Source: Flavobacteriales bacterium UBA6770
Lineage (GTDB): Bacteria; Bacteroidota; Bacteroidia; Flavobacteriales_G; Salibacteraceae
DNA: 64,000 nt
Reading direction: 5' to 3'
NCBI GenBank assembly: GCA_905181875.1
Contig: CAJIZH010000002.1
Location: 124,001 to 188,000 of the forward strand
This document shows positions 52,777-61,601 of this stretch, in pieces. The notes beneath the pieces are model-generated. The model searched no databases, was not told the DNA's origin, and saw only the letters and a program-made list of their open reading frames with translations. Each line of letters begins with the position of its first letter. The first letter of the stretch is position 1. The translations under genes were made by a program, and so were the position numbers.

Positions 52777-53454
52777 TTACTTGGTAATTGTTTTGAAAAC
52801 CATTTTTTGATAAAACTCGCAAATTGCGTCTTCACCTTTAACTTGGTTAGTTAGTCTAGGTAAATGTTCTGCAAAAAATCGTTGATTGTGTGCGCCTTCA
52901 ATTACGGTAGATATTAGCATATTAGGATATTTAAATTCTGGATTAATCTCAAGTACAATTTCACCGACCCGCTCCACTAAATGTTTGTATCCCAAAAAAA
53001 TACCTGCTTCATTTTCCTGATCAACATCCTTAGTCAAATACGCTTTAGAAGATTCGATAATGACTATGCTAGACAGTTTTATAACATCAATGTTTAAACC
53101 TGAAAAACCCTCTTCTATTTCAGAAGTTAGTAAATGAATTGCCCTTTTTAAACGATCATCTGGAGCTTCAACATTGGCTAAAGTAAATTCTAGCCTATAT
53201 TCCGTAAATGACCAGTACCAAGTAGTTAGATACAAGAGTAGTTTGTGTTTACTCTCAAAATATCGATATATAGAAGCTTCTACAGATTTAATGGATTGGG
53301 CAAGCTTTCGAAATGTAAATGAATCAAAACCGATTTCATTGATTAAATCTATACTTGACTCCAAAATTCGATTACCTAACTCGCTAGTTTGAGGGTCTTT
53401 GACATAGGTCGATTCCTTTACATCAAACACAACTTTTGAAAGTATATTATTCAT
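52777..53454 (-). CDS. TetR/AcrR-family regulator, paralogue 2
   Basis: 225 residues. Helix-turn-helix FDSFTFRKLAQSIKSVEASIYRYFESKHKLL is highly similar to that of the regulator at 23178-23840, and the similarity runs through the C-terminal domain (ESSKAYLTKDVDQENEAG). It is first in the exporter operon, 8 bp before the ABC gene, so it most likely represses its own operon. A palindrome (53480-53492) lies 26-38 bp above its start codon. The ligand is unknown; it may be the exporter's substrate. Confidence 0.91.
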   Translation of the reverse strand: MNNILSKVVFDVKESTYVKDPQTSELGNRILESSIDLINEIGFDSFTFRKLAQSIKSVEASIYRYFESKHKLLLYLTTWYWSFTEYRLEFTLANVEAPDDRLKRAIHLLTSEIEEGFSGLNIDVIKLSSIVIIESSKAYLTKDVDQENEAGIFLGYKHLVERVGEIVLEINPEFKYPNMLISTVIEGAHNQRFFAEHLPRLTNQVKGEDAICEFYQKMVFKTITK

Positions 53455-53479
53455 AATAAAAATTTATTGTGCAATAATA

Positions 53480-53492
53480 ATAGTATTACTAT
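53480..53492. promoter_or_regulatory. Candidate TetR operator upstream of the exporter operon
   Basis: ATAGTATTACTAT is a perfect inverted repeat (ATAGT-ATT-ACTAT) just above the TetR start codon. It matches 12 of 13 bases of the site above sulP (25443-25455). Confidence 0.5.
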
Positions 53493-53494
53493 CA

Positions 53495-53817
53495 ATAATC
53501 AAAGTAAAATTAACTGAATTAGTAAATTTTAGTTAATTATGCCAAGTCTAAATTTTAATAGTTGTTGTTAAATCTGTAATATACTCAGTTCACTAAACAA
53601 ATTTTTTAATGCCTTGCAAGAGCCTCAAAAAACTGAAGAACTTCATATTGGAATAATAAAAGCTCACGATTAGATTTTGAATATCGGGTTCAAAGTGATA
53701 GAAAAAAATGAAGATTTTACCAATTCCTGTAAATGAAGACTTTCCTCTGCATCAAATAAAAGAAGCGTTACAAACCGCCATGATACTCTAAAAACAGGCT
53801 AAAAACTTACTTACAAT
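53495..53817. other. Gene-free stretch above the exporter operon
   Basis: No intact gene. A short plus-strand frame near 53708-53791 (reading ILPIPVNEDFPLHQIKEAL) resembles the tail of a zinc-type alcohol or quinone dehydrogenase and may be a relic; this is weak. Confidence 0.3.
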
Positions 53818-54558
53818 TGCAGTTGAGCCATTGCTCTATAATGAGAAACAACGGCAGCAGTATTTGTATCTAATGCGAATACTGGTCGCTCTTGCACATT
53901 TACACTAAGCTTTGAAGAATGGTTGCCAGTAATAAACCAATTTATACCTGTTTCGTGCATTACCATGGGCTGATAAAGCACTTGAAAAACTATTAATTAA
54001 GTTATAAAATAAGAGTACAATCTGCCCTTTTACATAAATAGTGAATCTTCTACTAAATTGATCACAAAGTCCTGTGGTTGACAATTGATATAATGGCCCA
54101 ACTAATGCCATCATTGAACCAAAAACAGGCATAGAATATATGCTTAAACCTGACCAAGCATTATGCCCTCCTACAATTGACGTCTTTTTTTCTACAACTT
54201 TTATTTGATCAATAGGGTCGTGAAAAAATGCACCTTTAAAATATGGTGAATGAATCCCAAAATTATTCAACCCAAATTAAACATAGAAAAACCATAATCG
54301 TTTAACTGACTCATCACATGAAACCGTGATCTTATAATTCCCATATCAGTATGCTGAATAGCTGGAGAATTATAAATCATACCTCCGGAGTTTATTTCGG
54401 TATATCTCACCAGTATTGCCCTAAGCCCAACAATCAGATACAAAGGGCCTCTTCTTTTTTAAGGTTGAACTGGACTTTCTCCGTTTTGATAGAATTAGCG
54501 CAAAACGAATTTTCTATCAAAAACAAAAAAACAGCAGACTATATTTTAGAATTTTCAT
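53818..54558 (-). pseudogene. Decayed outer-membrane porin
   Basis: Reading the minus strand across several frames gives an ordered set of porin fragments: a signal peptide (MKILKYSLLFFCF), FYQNGESPVQP, then RYTEINSGGM, SPAIQHTDMGIIRSRFHV and SQLNDYGFSMFNLG, then YFKGAFFHDPIDQIKVVEKK, GGHNAWSGLSIYSMP and VGPLYQLSTTGLCDQF, and the typical C-terminal end GINWFITGNHSSKLSVNVQE. There are several frameshifts, stops and large deletions (family members are about 400 residues). The pattern matches a porin family common in Bacteroidota. Its ATG lies 2 bp after the ispH stop. Confidence 0.75.
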
Positions 54559-54559
54559 T

Positions 54560-55795
54560 TTATGAAGTGTAAATACTTTTAAGTTCGTTTAGAATCTCAG
54601 TTTTTGATTTTGTATTTTCAAAGTAGGATAAAAGTTGATCCAATACCATGTCTACTGCAGCATCTGGACATGAGGCTCCGCTGGTTAATATTATCCGCGT
54701 TTTTTCTTTTTTCACCAACCAATTAGAAGTGGTTAACATCTTATGATTCGCATAATCAAAATGATTAATTAGCTGCTCATTTTCAATTTCAGACACATCC
54801 GAAATATAATAGGTAGGAAAGTTCTGCTCAAGAAGTTCTACCAAATGACTTGTGTTAGAACTATTATAACCACCCACTACTATAGCAAGATCAGCCGGTT
54901 CAAGCATCAAGCCATACGTAGCTTCTTGATTATCATTTGTAGCATAACACAAGGTATCTCGGGTATCTACAAAATGATTTTTAATTTCATTTTCGCCAAA
55001 CTTGACGACCATTAGTTGCTTAAAAAACTCAGCTATTTCATGAGTTTCACTGGCTAACATGGTCGTTTGATTGACTACACCTACTTTGCTAAATGCCGTT
55101 TTTGGATTGAAGCCTTCTGAATGTTTCCCTTTAAATTCAGTGAAAAACTCTTCCATTGGTTTTTCACCATTCGCATATTTTTCAAGACTTTTTGCCTCGT
55201 TTAAATCTTTGATCACAACCGAAGGTCCATTTTCCTTGCTGTGAGAAAAAGTTGCCCTAGTTTCTTCATGAATATGCTTCCCATGAATAATTACAGTAGC
55301 TTCTTGCCCACCCAATTTCTCACTCATAGTCCAAACCTTCTTTACAAAAGGACAAGTCGTATCATAAGAGTCAATTTTAATTCCAATTTCTTTCAGCTTA
55401 GTTTCTATTTCTATGGTAGTTCCAAATGCAGGTATAAGAACAATATCTTCACTAGTTAAGTCTTCCCAAGGTATGATTTGATTGCCTTTAGTATCCATAA
55501 TAAATTCAATCCCCTTTTCAGTCAAATCATTATTTACCAGTGGATTATGTATCATTTGACTTAACAAGAAAACTCTTTTATTAGGATTTTCATCGACGGT
55601 TCTAAAGCTAATTTCTATTGCATTTTCTACACCGTAACAAAACCCAAAATGACGAGCAATTAAAAACTGAACCGAACCAAAATCCAGAATAGCAGGAGTA
55701 AAATCTTTTTTTCGTGGATCTAAAACTTTCCTAGCATCCTTTATTTGTCCAATAAATGAGCTGCGATAATGTTGTGGAATCTCAAATTTTTTCAT
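54560..55795 (-). CDS. ispH: 4-hydroxy-3-methylbut-2-enyl diphosphate reductase
   Basis: 411 residues from the ATG at 55795, the long Bacteroidota form. IspH makes IPP and DMAPP, the last step of the MEP pathway. The three iron-sulfur cysteines are present: HFGFCYGVENA, DTTCPFVKKVW and SGASCPDAAVD. The substrate His residues (MIHNPLVN; IIHGKHIHEETRA) are also seen. A long N-terminal extension (about 50 residues) and a central insertion account for the size. Transcribed alone from a -7-like element close to its start. Confidence 0.95.
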   Translation of the reverse strand: MKKFEIPQHYRSSFIGQIKDARKVLDPRKKDFTPAILDFGSVQFLIARHFGFCYGVENAIEISFRTVDENPNKRVFLLSQMIHNPLVNNDLTEKGIEFIMDTKGNQIIPWEDLTSEDIVLIPAFGTTIEIETKLKEIGIKIDSYDTTCPFVKKVWTMSEKLGGQEATVIIHGKHIHEETRATFSHSKENGPSVVIKDLNEAKSLEKYANGEKPMEEFFTEFKGKHSEGFNPKTAFSKVGVVNQTTMLASETHEIAEFFKQLMVVKFGENEIKNHFVDTRDTLCYATNDNQEATYGLMLEPADLAIVVGGYNSSNTSHLVELLEQNFPTYYISDVSEIENEQLINHFDYANHKMLTTSNWLVKKEKTRIILTSGASCPDAAVDMVLDQLLSYFENTKSKTEILNELKSIYTS

Positions 55796-55802
55796 CGTCA
55801 AA

Positions 55803-55810
55803 CAAATGTA
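55803..55810 (-). promoter_or_regulatory. Candidate -7 promoter element of ispH
   Basis: On the minus strand this reads TACATTTG (TAnnTTTG), 7 bp from the ATG at 55795. Confidence 0.45.
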
Positions 55811-55918
55811 AAATATAGAGACCAATAGAAACATACTATACTAATTAAGGTTGATTAATTTTCTTTACTAATTCTCCATAATGATAGGTTTGATGTTCAT
55901 TAAATATGTTAATTGGAT

Positions 55919-55926
55919 TACTTTTG
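55919..55926 (+). promoter_or_regulatory. Candidate -7 promoter element of tRNA-Leu
   Basis: TACTTTTG matches TAnnTTTG and ends 6 bp before the mature tRNA. A TTTG 26 bp upstream is somewhat too far for a classical -33 element. Confidence 0.6.
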
Positions 55927-55932
55927 CACCAT

Positions 55933-56019
55933 ACCCAGGTGGTGGAATTGGTAGACACGCCAGCTTGAGGGGCTGGTGCTCATTAGGGCATGCTGGTTCG
56001 AGTCCAGTTCTGGGTACCA
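55933..56019 (+). tRNA. tRNA-Leu (anticodon GAG)
   Basis: 87 bases with CCA encoded. Acceptor ACCCAGG pairs with TCTGGGT, followed by discriminator A. D stem GTG/CAC, anticodon stem CCAGC/GCTGG with loop TTGAGGG (anticodon GAG), a long class II variable arm, and T arm GCTGG-TTCGAGT-CCAGT. The long variable arm and anticodon define leucine; it would read CTC/CTT codons. Confidence 0.97.
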
Positions 56020-56023
56020 AAAC

Positions 56024-56049
56024 AAAAAACCGCACTTAGCGGTTTTTTT
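56024..56049 (+). terminator. Rho-independent terminator after tRNA-Leu
   Basis: AAAAAACCGC pairs with GCGGTTTTTT around a 5-base loop and runs into a T-tract, directly after the tRNA. Confidence 0.9.
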
Positions 56050-56213
56050 GTTTGCAATTAAACTAAATCCTTGATTTAAAGATTATAACGCTGTTTGTAA
56101 AATACACTTATCAAGAATATGCGAAAGATTGCATGGAAATAATTCCCAATTTTGATTTCAAGAAAAAAGCATGCAATTGCTAACAAAAAGTACATCTACT
56201 TTAAACAAATAAC

Positions 56214-57056
56214 ATGGGATTACAACAATTACTAGAATACAGCATCTTTGTAGTTGGCAGCTTTAACCTTTCAGTATATAAAATATTGATGCTCGTAGTT
56301 GTGCTATTCAGCGCAAAACTTCTTGTTTGCGGAATAAAAAAGACATTAACCAGACATTGCAAAAATAGAATGCTGGATCAAGTTAGTGAATATGCATTAA
56401 TTGCAATTACTAGATATGTCATTTGGATAGTAGCCATAGTTTTTGTTCTTGAGCTCATGGACGTGCGTGTTACAATTCTAATTGCTGGATCTGCTGCACT
56501 TTTGGTAGTAGTTGGACTTGGTTTACAGCAAACTTTTAATGACATTATTTCTGGAATTATTCTTTCAGTGGAAGGAAGCACAAAGGTTGGAGATATTCTG
56601 CAAGTTGATGAAATGATTATTAAACTTGAAAAAGTAGGTTTACGTGCCTCTACAGTAATAAATAAAGACGATATAGTTGTAATAATCCCAAACTCCGTGA
56701 TTTTCGCAAATAAGGTGATCAATTGGAGTCACCAAATAAATGAATCTAGATTCAAGGTAAGTGTCGGGTTAGCTTATGGGAGTGTTGTTGAGCTTGTAAT
56801 GCTTTTGCTAGAGAATAGTGAAGAGGAACATAAGTTATGCAGTTCGAGAAATCCTCCTCAAACTCGATTTATCAATTTTGGTGATAGTTCATTGGATTTT
56901 GAAGTACTTTTTCGGAGTCTAGAAATGTTTCGAATTGATAGCTTCCTAAGTGATATTCGAACTACTATTGATCTGAAATTCAGAGAGAACAAAATAATTA
57001 TCCCTTTTCCTCAACGCGACTTGCATATTAGGTCTAGTAACGTTAATTTCAAATAA
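56214..57056 (+). CDS. MscS-family mechanosensitive channel
   Basis: 280 residues, the compact MscS size. Three membrane helices: 1-35, about 60-85, and the pore helix (VTILIAGSAALLVVVGLGLQ) followed by TFNDIISGIILSVEG, which leads into the cytoplasmic beta domain (STKVGDILQVDEMIIKLEKVG) and an alpha-beta tail (RSLEMFRIDSFLSDIRTTI). It opens under membrane tension to release solutes during hypo-osmotic shock. It stands downstream of tRNA-Leu with no apparent operon partner. Confidence 0.93.
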   Translation: MGLQQLLEYSIFVVGSFNLSVYKILMLVVVLFSAKLLVCGIKKTLTRHCKNRMLDQVSEYALIAITRYVIWIVAIVFVLELMDVRVTILIAGSAALLVVVGLGLQQTFNDIISGIILSVEGSTKVGDILQVDEMIIKLEKVGLRASTVINKDDIVVIIPNSVIFANKVINWSHQINESRFKVSVGLAYGSVVELVMLLLENSEEEHKLCSSRNPPQTRFINFGDSSLDFEVLFRSLEMFRIDSFLSDIRTTIDLKFRENKIIIPFPQRDLHIRSSNVNFK

Positions 57057-57107
57057 ACAAAAGTATAAACTCTTTAGTCTAACTGTTAAAATTTAAGTAG
57101 TAACAAA

Positions 57108-57806
57108 ATGAAAAATAAATACCAAGTAGAAGTTGTTGAGTTTACAGAAGTTCATGAACTGCCTGAAGCCTGGAGTAGAAAGGATTTCTTAAACTTATTG
57201 AATCTAATTGAGTTTGAAGATGGAGCGTCTATTTTAGCTGAAGAATTAAAGGAAATGACCATAGCGGCGATTTCTGATCTTGGAATAGAAGAAGCTATAA
57301 TAGCGGTTTTGAATCTTCGTTTTGGTGATAAATTGAGCAGTGACCAAAAGAATAATTTAATTAACGAACTTAAAGATGATCGAATTTGGGAGGAATACTC
57401 TGAAATCAAACACCACGAAGAAATTTTCAATGTTTGCTGCATGATGCATTGGGCTTTTCCACGAGAATTTTCTCTTCCGGATATTGTAAGAATTCAATTA
57501 AAAATCACAGCTCTTAACACTGCTTCATTGTCCAATTTAAGACAACCAAAGGCTTCATTTCTTGCGAGATTGCTTGGGGATGGAATGGATGAACACAATA
57601 TTATTTATCGTCTATTTGATGAAAATATTGTTGGTAATTATTTTCCTAATGCAGCAGATATTATATGGAAATTTGAAGAGTCTGGATTTAATGGATCTAA
57701 CAATTCTAATGATATTACTATCTACTCTTCTTGGAATTGGGTAGATGAATTAAAAGAAGTCGATCGCTTTGAATCTGCGGCTCATAGTGATGGCCAATTA
57801 GGTTAG
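57108..57806 (+). CDS. Hypothetical acidic cytoplasmic protein
   Basis: 232 residues, no signal peptide or membrane segment. Acidic and helical in the first half (SILAEELKEMTIAAISDLGIEE), then a cysteine pair (NVCCMMHWAFPREFSLPDIV) and a short aromatic C terminus. I do not recognise the family. It follows the MscS gene by 51 bp, on the same strand, so they may be co-transcribed. The protein-like composition and a good frame support a real gene. Confidence 0.65.
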   Translation: MKNKYQVEVVEFTEVHELPEAWSRKDFLNLLNLIEFEDGASILAEELKEMTIAAISDLGIEEAIIAVLNLRFGDKLSSDQKNNLINELKDDRIWEEYSEIKHHEEIFNVCCMMHWAFPREFSLPDIVRIQLKITALNTASLSNLRQPKASFLARLLGDGMDEHNIIYRLFDENIVGNYFPNAADIIWKFEESGFNGSNNSNDITIYSSWNWVDELKEVDRFESAAHSDGQLG

Positions 57807-58357
57807 ACAAGGATGAAAATAAATGATCTTTAATTACAGATTTTGTAGCGAGGGTCCTTAAATAGTCTGCCAAGGAAAAAGGATTACCACTCTACTTCGA
57901 ATTCTGTAATATGAGGAGAACAAACTTGCTGAAGAAGAAATAAAAACCGCAGATGAGATTGGAAATTCAAAACTAAAGGCAGCTTACTTTGGCTAAATAT
58001 TGATGTTGTTTATAATGCATAATTGAAAAACGTTGGTGACAATTCGACTTAAGCTCCTTTTACGTTCAGAAATATTACATACTCAACAAAAGACTTGGGA
58101 TAACAGAGTTTGACAACTGCATATTTATTGTATTAAAGACAATAAGCATTATCGAGAAGTTGGACAATTAATTTCACAGCAACTTTCCATTGTAATAGGA
58201 GAAACTTTTTTATTTAATCATTCAAGAACAAAATGATGGTGTATCTGGACCAGTAAAAGAAAGAATACTAATAGGACGCAAGAGCATTAAAACTTCTGGT
58301 GCAGATTAGTTGGCTTTTACTTTATTAAAGTTTCTTCTCTCTCATTAATTACCTAAT
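57807..58357. other. Gene-free stretch with possible relic
   Basis: No intact gene. A plus-strand frame near 58139-58237 (EVGQLISQQLSIVIGETF) is protein-like but stops; it may be a remnant I cannot name. Confidence 0.35.
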
Positions 58358-59404
58358 ATGAAAATTAAAGATCTTAAAATTCTTGAATTAGCGAGTGTAT
58401 TGGCTGGACCTTCAGTAGGTTCTTTTTTTGCTGAATTGGGTGCTCAAGTAATCAAGGTGGAAAACCCTCTTTTGGGAGGTGACTTAACGCGCAAGTGGAA
58501 ACAGCCAGGCGAAAACCCAGAAAATAATATCTCAGCTTATTATGCTGCGGCAAACACCAACAAACAAATCAAATACTTAAATTTTCTTGACAACACAGAT
58601 CGTCAGCTACTAAACCTTGAGATAAAAGAATGTGATATTCTAATTGTCAACTTTAAACCTGGAGATGCAGGTAGATTTAATCTGACTTTTGAAAACTGCA
58701 AACAACAAAATTCAGATATTATTTATGCTGAAATTACTGGATATGGTTCAGATAGTAATAGGAGTGCTTTTGATTTGGTTTTACAAGCCGAAACAGGTTA
58801 TTTATCAATCAATGGTTCTAAAGAAACTCCGGCTAAACTGCCTGTTGCTTTCATTGATTTATTTGCAGCTCACCAATTAAAAGCTGGCGTTTTAGTGGCT
58901 TTATTAGAACAAAGAGCGCCTTGTAAGGTCAGCGTATCACTTTACGATGCTGCAGTTTCATCATTGGCCAATCAAGCAACTAATCAACTTATGAACGATA
59001 ATACACCTTCAAGACTCGGTACACTTCATCCGAATATAGCGCCTTACGGAGAAGTTGCTTTGTGCTCAGATGGTGTTTCATTTGTTCTTGCAGTTGGAAA
59101 CAACGCTCAGTTTGCGAACTTATTAAAGATCCTTCATTTAAAAACTAAAAACGAATTCGAAACCAATACATTACGTTTAAAAAACAGGAAAGCTTTATTT
59201 GACCTTCTCAAACCAAAAATAGCGAGAATCAGCAGTATTGATTTCTCGTTAAAGTGCAATGCTATGGGCGTTCCGATTGGGAAGATACTGAACTTAAAGG
59301 AAGTCTTTGAAACTAAAAAAGCACAAAACCTAATAATGGAGGAAATACAAGAAGGTGAAGAAACGAAAAAGGTAAAAACCGCGATATTCGTTATTACTTC
59401 TTGA
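58358..59404 (+). CDS. CoA transferase, CaiB/BaiF family (class III)
   Basis: 348 residues. Class III CoA transferases move CoA between carboxylic acids via a catalytic aspartate. The N-terminal LKILELASVLAGPSVGSFF, FAELGAQVIKVENP, then NFKPGDAGRFNLTFE are hallmarks; the catalytic-region segment is GYGSDSNRSAFDLVLQAETG, with Asp in AFDLVLQAE. Length is shorter than many members (about 400), mainly by loss of the C-terminal extension. The substrate is unknown; no pathway genes are nearby. Confidence 0.9.
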   Translation: MKIKDLKILELASVLAGPSVGSFFAELGAQVIKVENPLLGGDLTRKWKQPGENPENNISAYYAAANTNKQIKYLNFLDNTDRQLLNLEIKECDILIVNFKPGDAGRFNLTFENCKQQNSDIIYAEITGYGSDSNRSAFDLVLQAETGYLSINGSKETPAKLPVAFIDLFAAHQLKAGVLVALLEQRAPCKVSVSLYDAAVSSLANQATNQLMNDNTPSRLGTLHPNIAPYGEVALCSDGVSFVLAVGNNAQFANLLKILHLKTKNEFETNTLRLKNRKALFDLLKPKIARISSIDFSLKCNAMGVPIGKILNLKEVFETKKAQNLIMEEIQEGEETKKVKTAIFVITS

Positions 59405-59945
59405 AATGCTTTCTAATTATTCCAATCAATTTAGCTGCTTCGCGCTCTTCTATTTGCATACCAAACGTAACTTTTTGACCTAAATGAACAAAACCAATGG
59501 TTTCTCCACCAACTATCCAAAAAGATTTAAAATAAACATTTCCAAAAGACTTCGGATTACTAGTTAACCAGCCAAAATCTTTAATATTCTCAGTGAAAAA
59601 TTTCAAACTTTTTCCTCTGCCTAAAATATCGTTTTTCAAGAACAACTCACCATTTTCAATGATTATCGACTCAAAACCGAATTTCCTCCAAAACCATGCA
59701 TGAATCGCTTTGTATTCGAAAAACGTCCAGAAAGCTAAATAAACAGATAGAAATATTTTTTGATCACGAGGCCAATCGCTAAATAAATATTGAACAATAA
59801 AAAGGCCGCAGAGGCTCCAGGCTAAAACCCAAAAAAACAAAAGGGATTCTTGCCACTTAGGGATTTTACCAGAAATAGAAACTTCCAATTTCCCAGCTTC
59901 GGTTTTACAGTTTATTCGTTCGCCTATTTTAGTAGTTCCTTTCAA
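59394..59945 (-). CDS. Hypothetical protein with two membrane helices
   Basis: 183 residues, TTG start. Two adjacent membrane helices (SLLFFWVLAWSLCGLFIVQYL; IFLSVYLAFWTFFEYKAI) are followed by a soluble beta-rich part (ESIIIENGELFLKNDI to VTFGMQIEEREAAKLIGII) that resembles a PH-like fold; this is a loose resemblance. Its end overlaps that of the CoA transferase by 11 bp on the other strand. The family is not recognised. Confidence 0.72.
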   Translation of the reverse strand: MKGTTKIGERINCKTEAGKLEVSISGKIPKWQESLLFFWVLAWSLCGLFIVQYLFSDWPRDQKIFLSVYLAFWTFFEYKAIHAWFWRKFGFESIIIENGELFLKNDILGRGKSLKFFTENIKDFGWLTSNPKSFGNVYFKSFWIVGGETIGFVHLGQKVTFGMQIEEREAAKLIGIIRKHFKK

Positions 59946-60072
59946 TATTTTTAACTTAGGAGCGCAAAATAAGGCTTCATTTTTCTATTGAACGATAATT
60001 AGTTCGTTATTTATTTTTTGTCCTGCTTATTTTTGTGAACTTTGGCTCAGTTTTAGTAAAGTGAATCACGCT

Positions 60073-60828
60073 ATGAAGAAAATTTCAGTTTTATTTTTTT
60101 GTATTACAGTACTGTTTCAAGCAAATGGTCAAGTAATAGATGGATTACACGACAAACTATTTGACCAATATCTTTTGGGTAATTATGCTAATTGTCACGA
60201 CAGGGCTCAAAAAATGATTGCTAATGATAAGTACAAATATGACCCAGAGCCGTATTTATACATTAGCATGTGCTTAGTGAAGTTATTAGAGGATCCTAAG
60301 CAAGTAGATGAGTACGATAATATTTTAAAGGATGCTTTAAAGTTTTCAGAAAAATCCAAAAAATATAATGTTAAAGCTCTGAAAAAAGAAATAATAACAT
60401 TTCCAATGGATGAGAATCTTGACTTCTTTGACGAGTTAATTATGATTGGAGTTGATGAAGCTCAGTACCATTTTAACGAAGATAAATTCAGTAAATCCGC
60501 TTCTTGGTTTAAAAAAGTAGGAAAGATAGCACCAGATGATGATAACATCCAATTTGCAATGGCAGCTAATATGTTGTTATCTAGAAATATGGAAGGCCAA
60601 AAAATCATGAACGTGTTGCTTCCCGAAATGAAAAAAAAATATTCGAATGGTGATGAAGTCCCTAGTGAAGCGTCGAGAGATGCCTTGGTTATTGGTTTCC
60701 TCGCTTACAGTAAATATCTAGTTGATAAAGGTGAATCTGCTAAGGCAATAGAAATCATAACTTTTGGACATGAATTAATGCCTGATAATAGGAAGGTTTC
60801 TATGAAATTCGAAGATCTCACAAAATAA
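60073..60828 (+). CDS. Secreted TPR-like protein
   Basis: 251 residues from the ATG at 60073 (a GTG four codons upstream is less likely). Signal peptide ends near QANGQ. The body is helical, with TPR-like helix pairs (DKLFDQYLLGNYANCHDRAQKM; EAQYHFNEDKFSKSASWFKK; SKYLVDKGESAKAIEIITFG). A periplasmic scaffold role is possible. It lies 12 bp before trmD, on the same strand, so the usual rpsP-rimM neighbours are absent here. Confidence 0.75.
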   Translation: MKKISVLFFCITVLFQANGQVIDGLHDKLFDQYLLGNYANCHDRAQKMIANDKYKYDPEPYLYISMCLVKLLEDPKQVDEYDNILKDALKFSEKSKKYNVKALKKEIITFPMDENLDFFDELIMIGVDEAQYHFNEDKFSKSASWFKKVGKIAPDDDNIQFAMAANMLLSRNMEGQKIMNVLLPEMKKKYSNGDEVPSEASRDALVIGFLAYSKYLVDKGESAKAIEIITFGHELMPDNRKVSMKFEDLTK

Positions 60829-60840
60829 GGATTTCTACAA

Positions 60841-61521
60841 ATGCGCATTGATATCATTTCTGTAGTTCCTGCTCTACTGGAAAGTCCATTATCTAATTCA
60901 ATTCTCAAAAGAGCGCAAGACAAGGGTCTCGCGACTCTGCATATTCATGACTTAAGAGAATATGGCAAAGGAAATTATCGTCAAATAGACGATGCTCAAT
61001 ACGGAGGTGGCGCTGGAATGGTAATTATGCCTGAACCCCTAGCGAAAATGATTGATGCATTGAGCGAAAATATCAACTATGATGAAATTATCTTTTTGAC
61101 TCCTGATGGAGAAACACTGCAGCAAGACACATCAAACCAACTCAGCTTAAAAAAGAACTTACTGCTAGTATGTGGACACTATAAAGGAATAGATGAACGC
61201 ATCAGGCAGAAATATGTGACAAAAGAAATTTCTATTGGAGATTATGTTCTAACGGGAGGCGAGTTGCCTGCTTGTATACTTATTGATAGTATTGTTAGAC
61301 TGATTCCGGGTGTTTTAAACGACGAAACTTCTGCATTAAATGATTCCTTTCAAGATGGTTTATTGTCTCCTCCCGTATACACTAGGCCTCAAAATTGGAG
61401 GGATATGGGCGTTCCTGAAGTACTAACTTCTGGTAATTTCAAAAAGATTGAAGAATGGCGTTCAAATGAAGCTCAAAAGCGCACAAAAAGTAGACGTCCA
61501 GATTTACTTGAAAAGAAATAA
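60841..61521 (+). CDS. trmD: tRNA (guanine37-N1)-methyltransferase
   Basis: 226 residues. TrmD methylates N1 of G37 of tRNAs with a G36, using a knotted SAM site. Motifs: the start MRIDIISVVP, YGKGNYRQIDDAQYGGGAGM, LVCGHYKGIDERI, and SIGDYVLTGGELPACILID. The C-terminal tail with VYTRPQNW and RRPDLL is as expected. It precedes rplS as in most bacteria. Confidence 0.97.
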   Translation: MRIDIISVVPALLESPLSNSILKRAQDKGLATLHIHDLREYGKGNYRQIDDAQYGGGAGMVIMPEPLAKMIDALSENINYDEIIFLTPDGETLQQDTSNQLSLKKNLLLVCGHYKGIDERIRQKYVTKEISIGDYVLTGGELPACILIDSIVRLIPGVLNDETSALNDSFQDGLLSPPVYTRPQNWRDMGVPEVLTSGNFKKIEEWRSNEAQKRTKSRRPDLLEKK

Positions 61522-61562
61522 TTTTCTTTTAGAAATTGTGCTGTAATTATTACTCAAATAAC

Positions 61563-61570
61563 TATTTTTG
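61563..61570 (+). promoter_or_regulatory. Candidate -7 promoter element of rplS
   Basis: TATTTTTG matches TAnnTTTG 31 bp before the rplS ATG. A TTG at 61536-61538 lies 24 bp upstream, near the -33 spacing. Confidence 0.55.
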
Positions 61571-61601
61571 CAGCCTCAAAATTTACTGTAATACTATTGT
61601 A

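Noticed and set aside
53905..54270. A 121-residue minus-strand protein
   Set aside because: It is one open fragment of the decayed porin; the family continues on both sides in other frames.
54351..54572. A 73-residue plus-strand protein
   Set aside because: It lies antisense to the porin relic and has no protein-like features.
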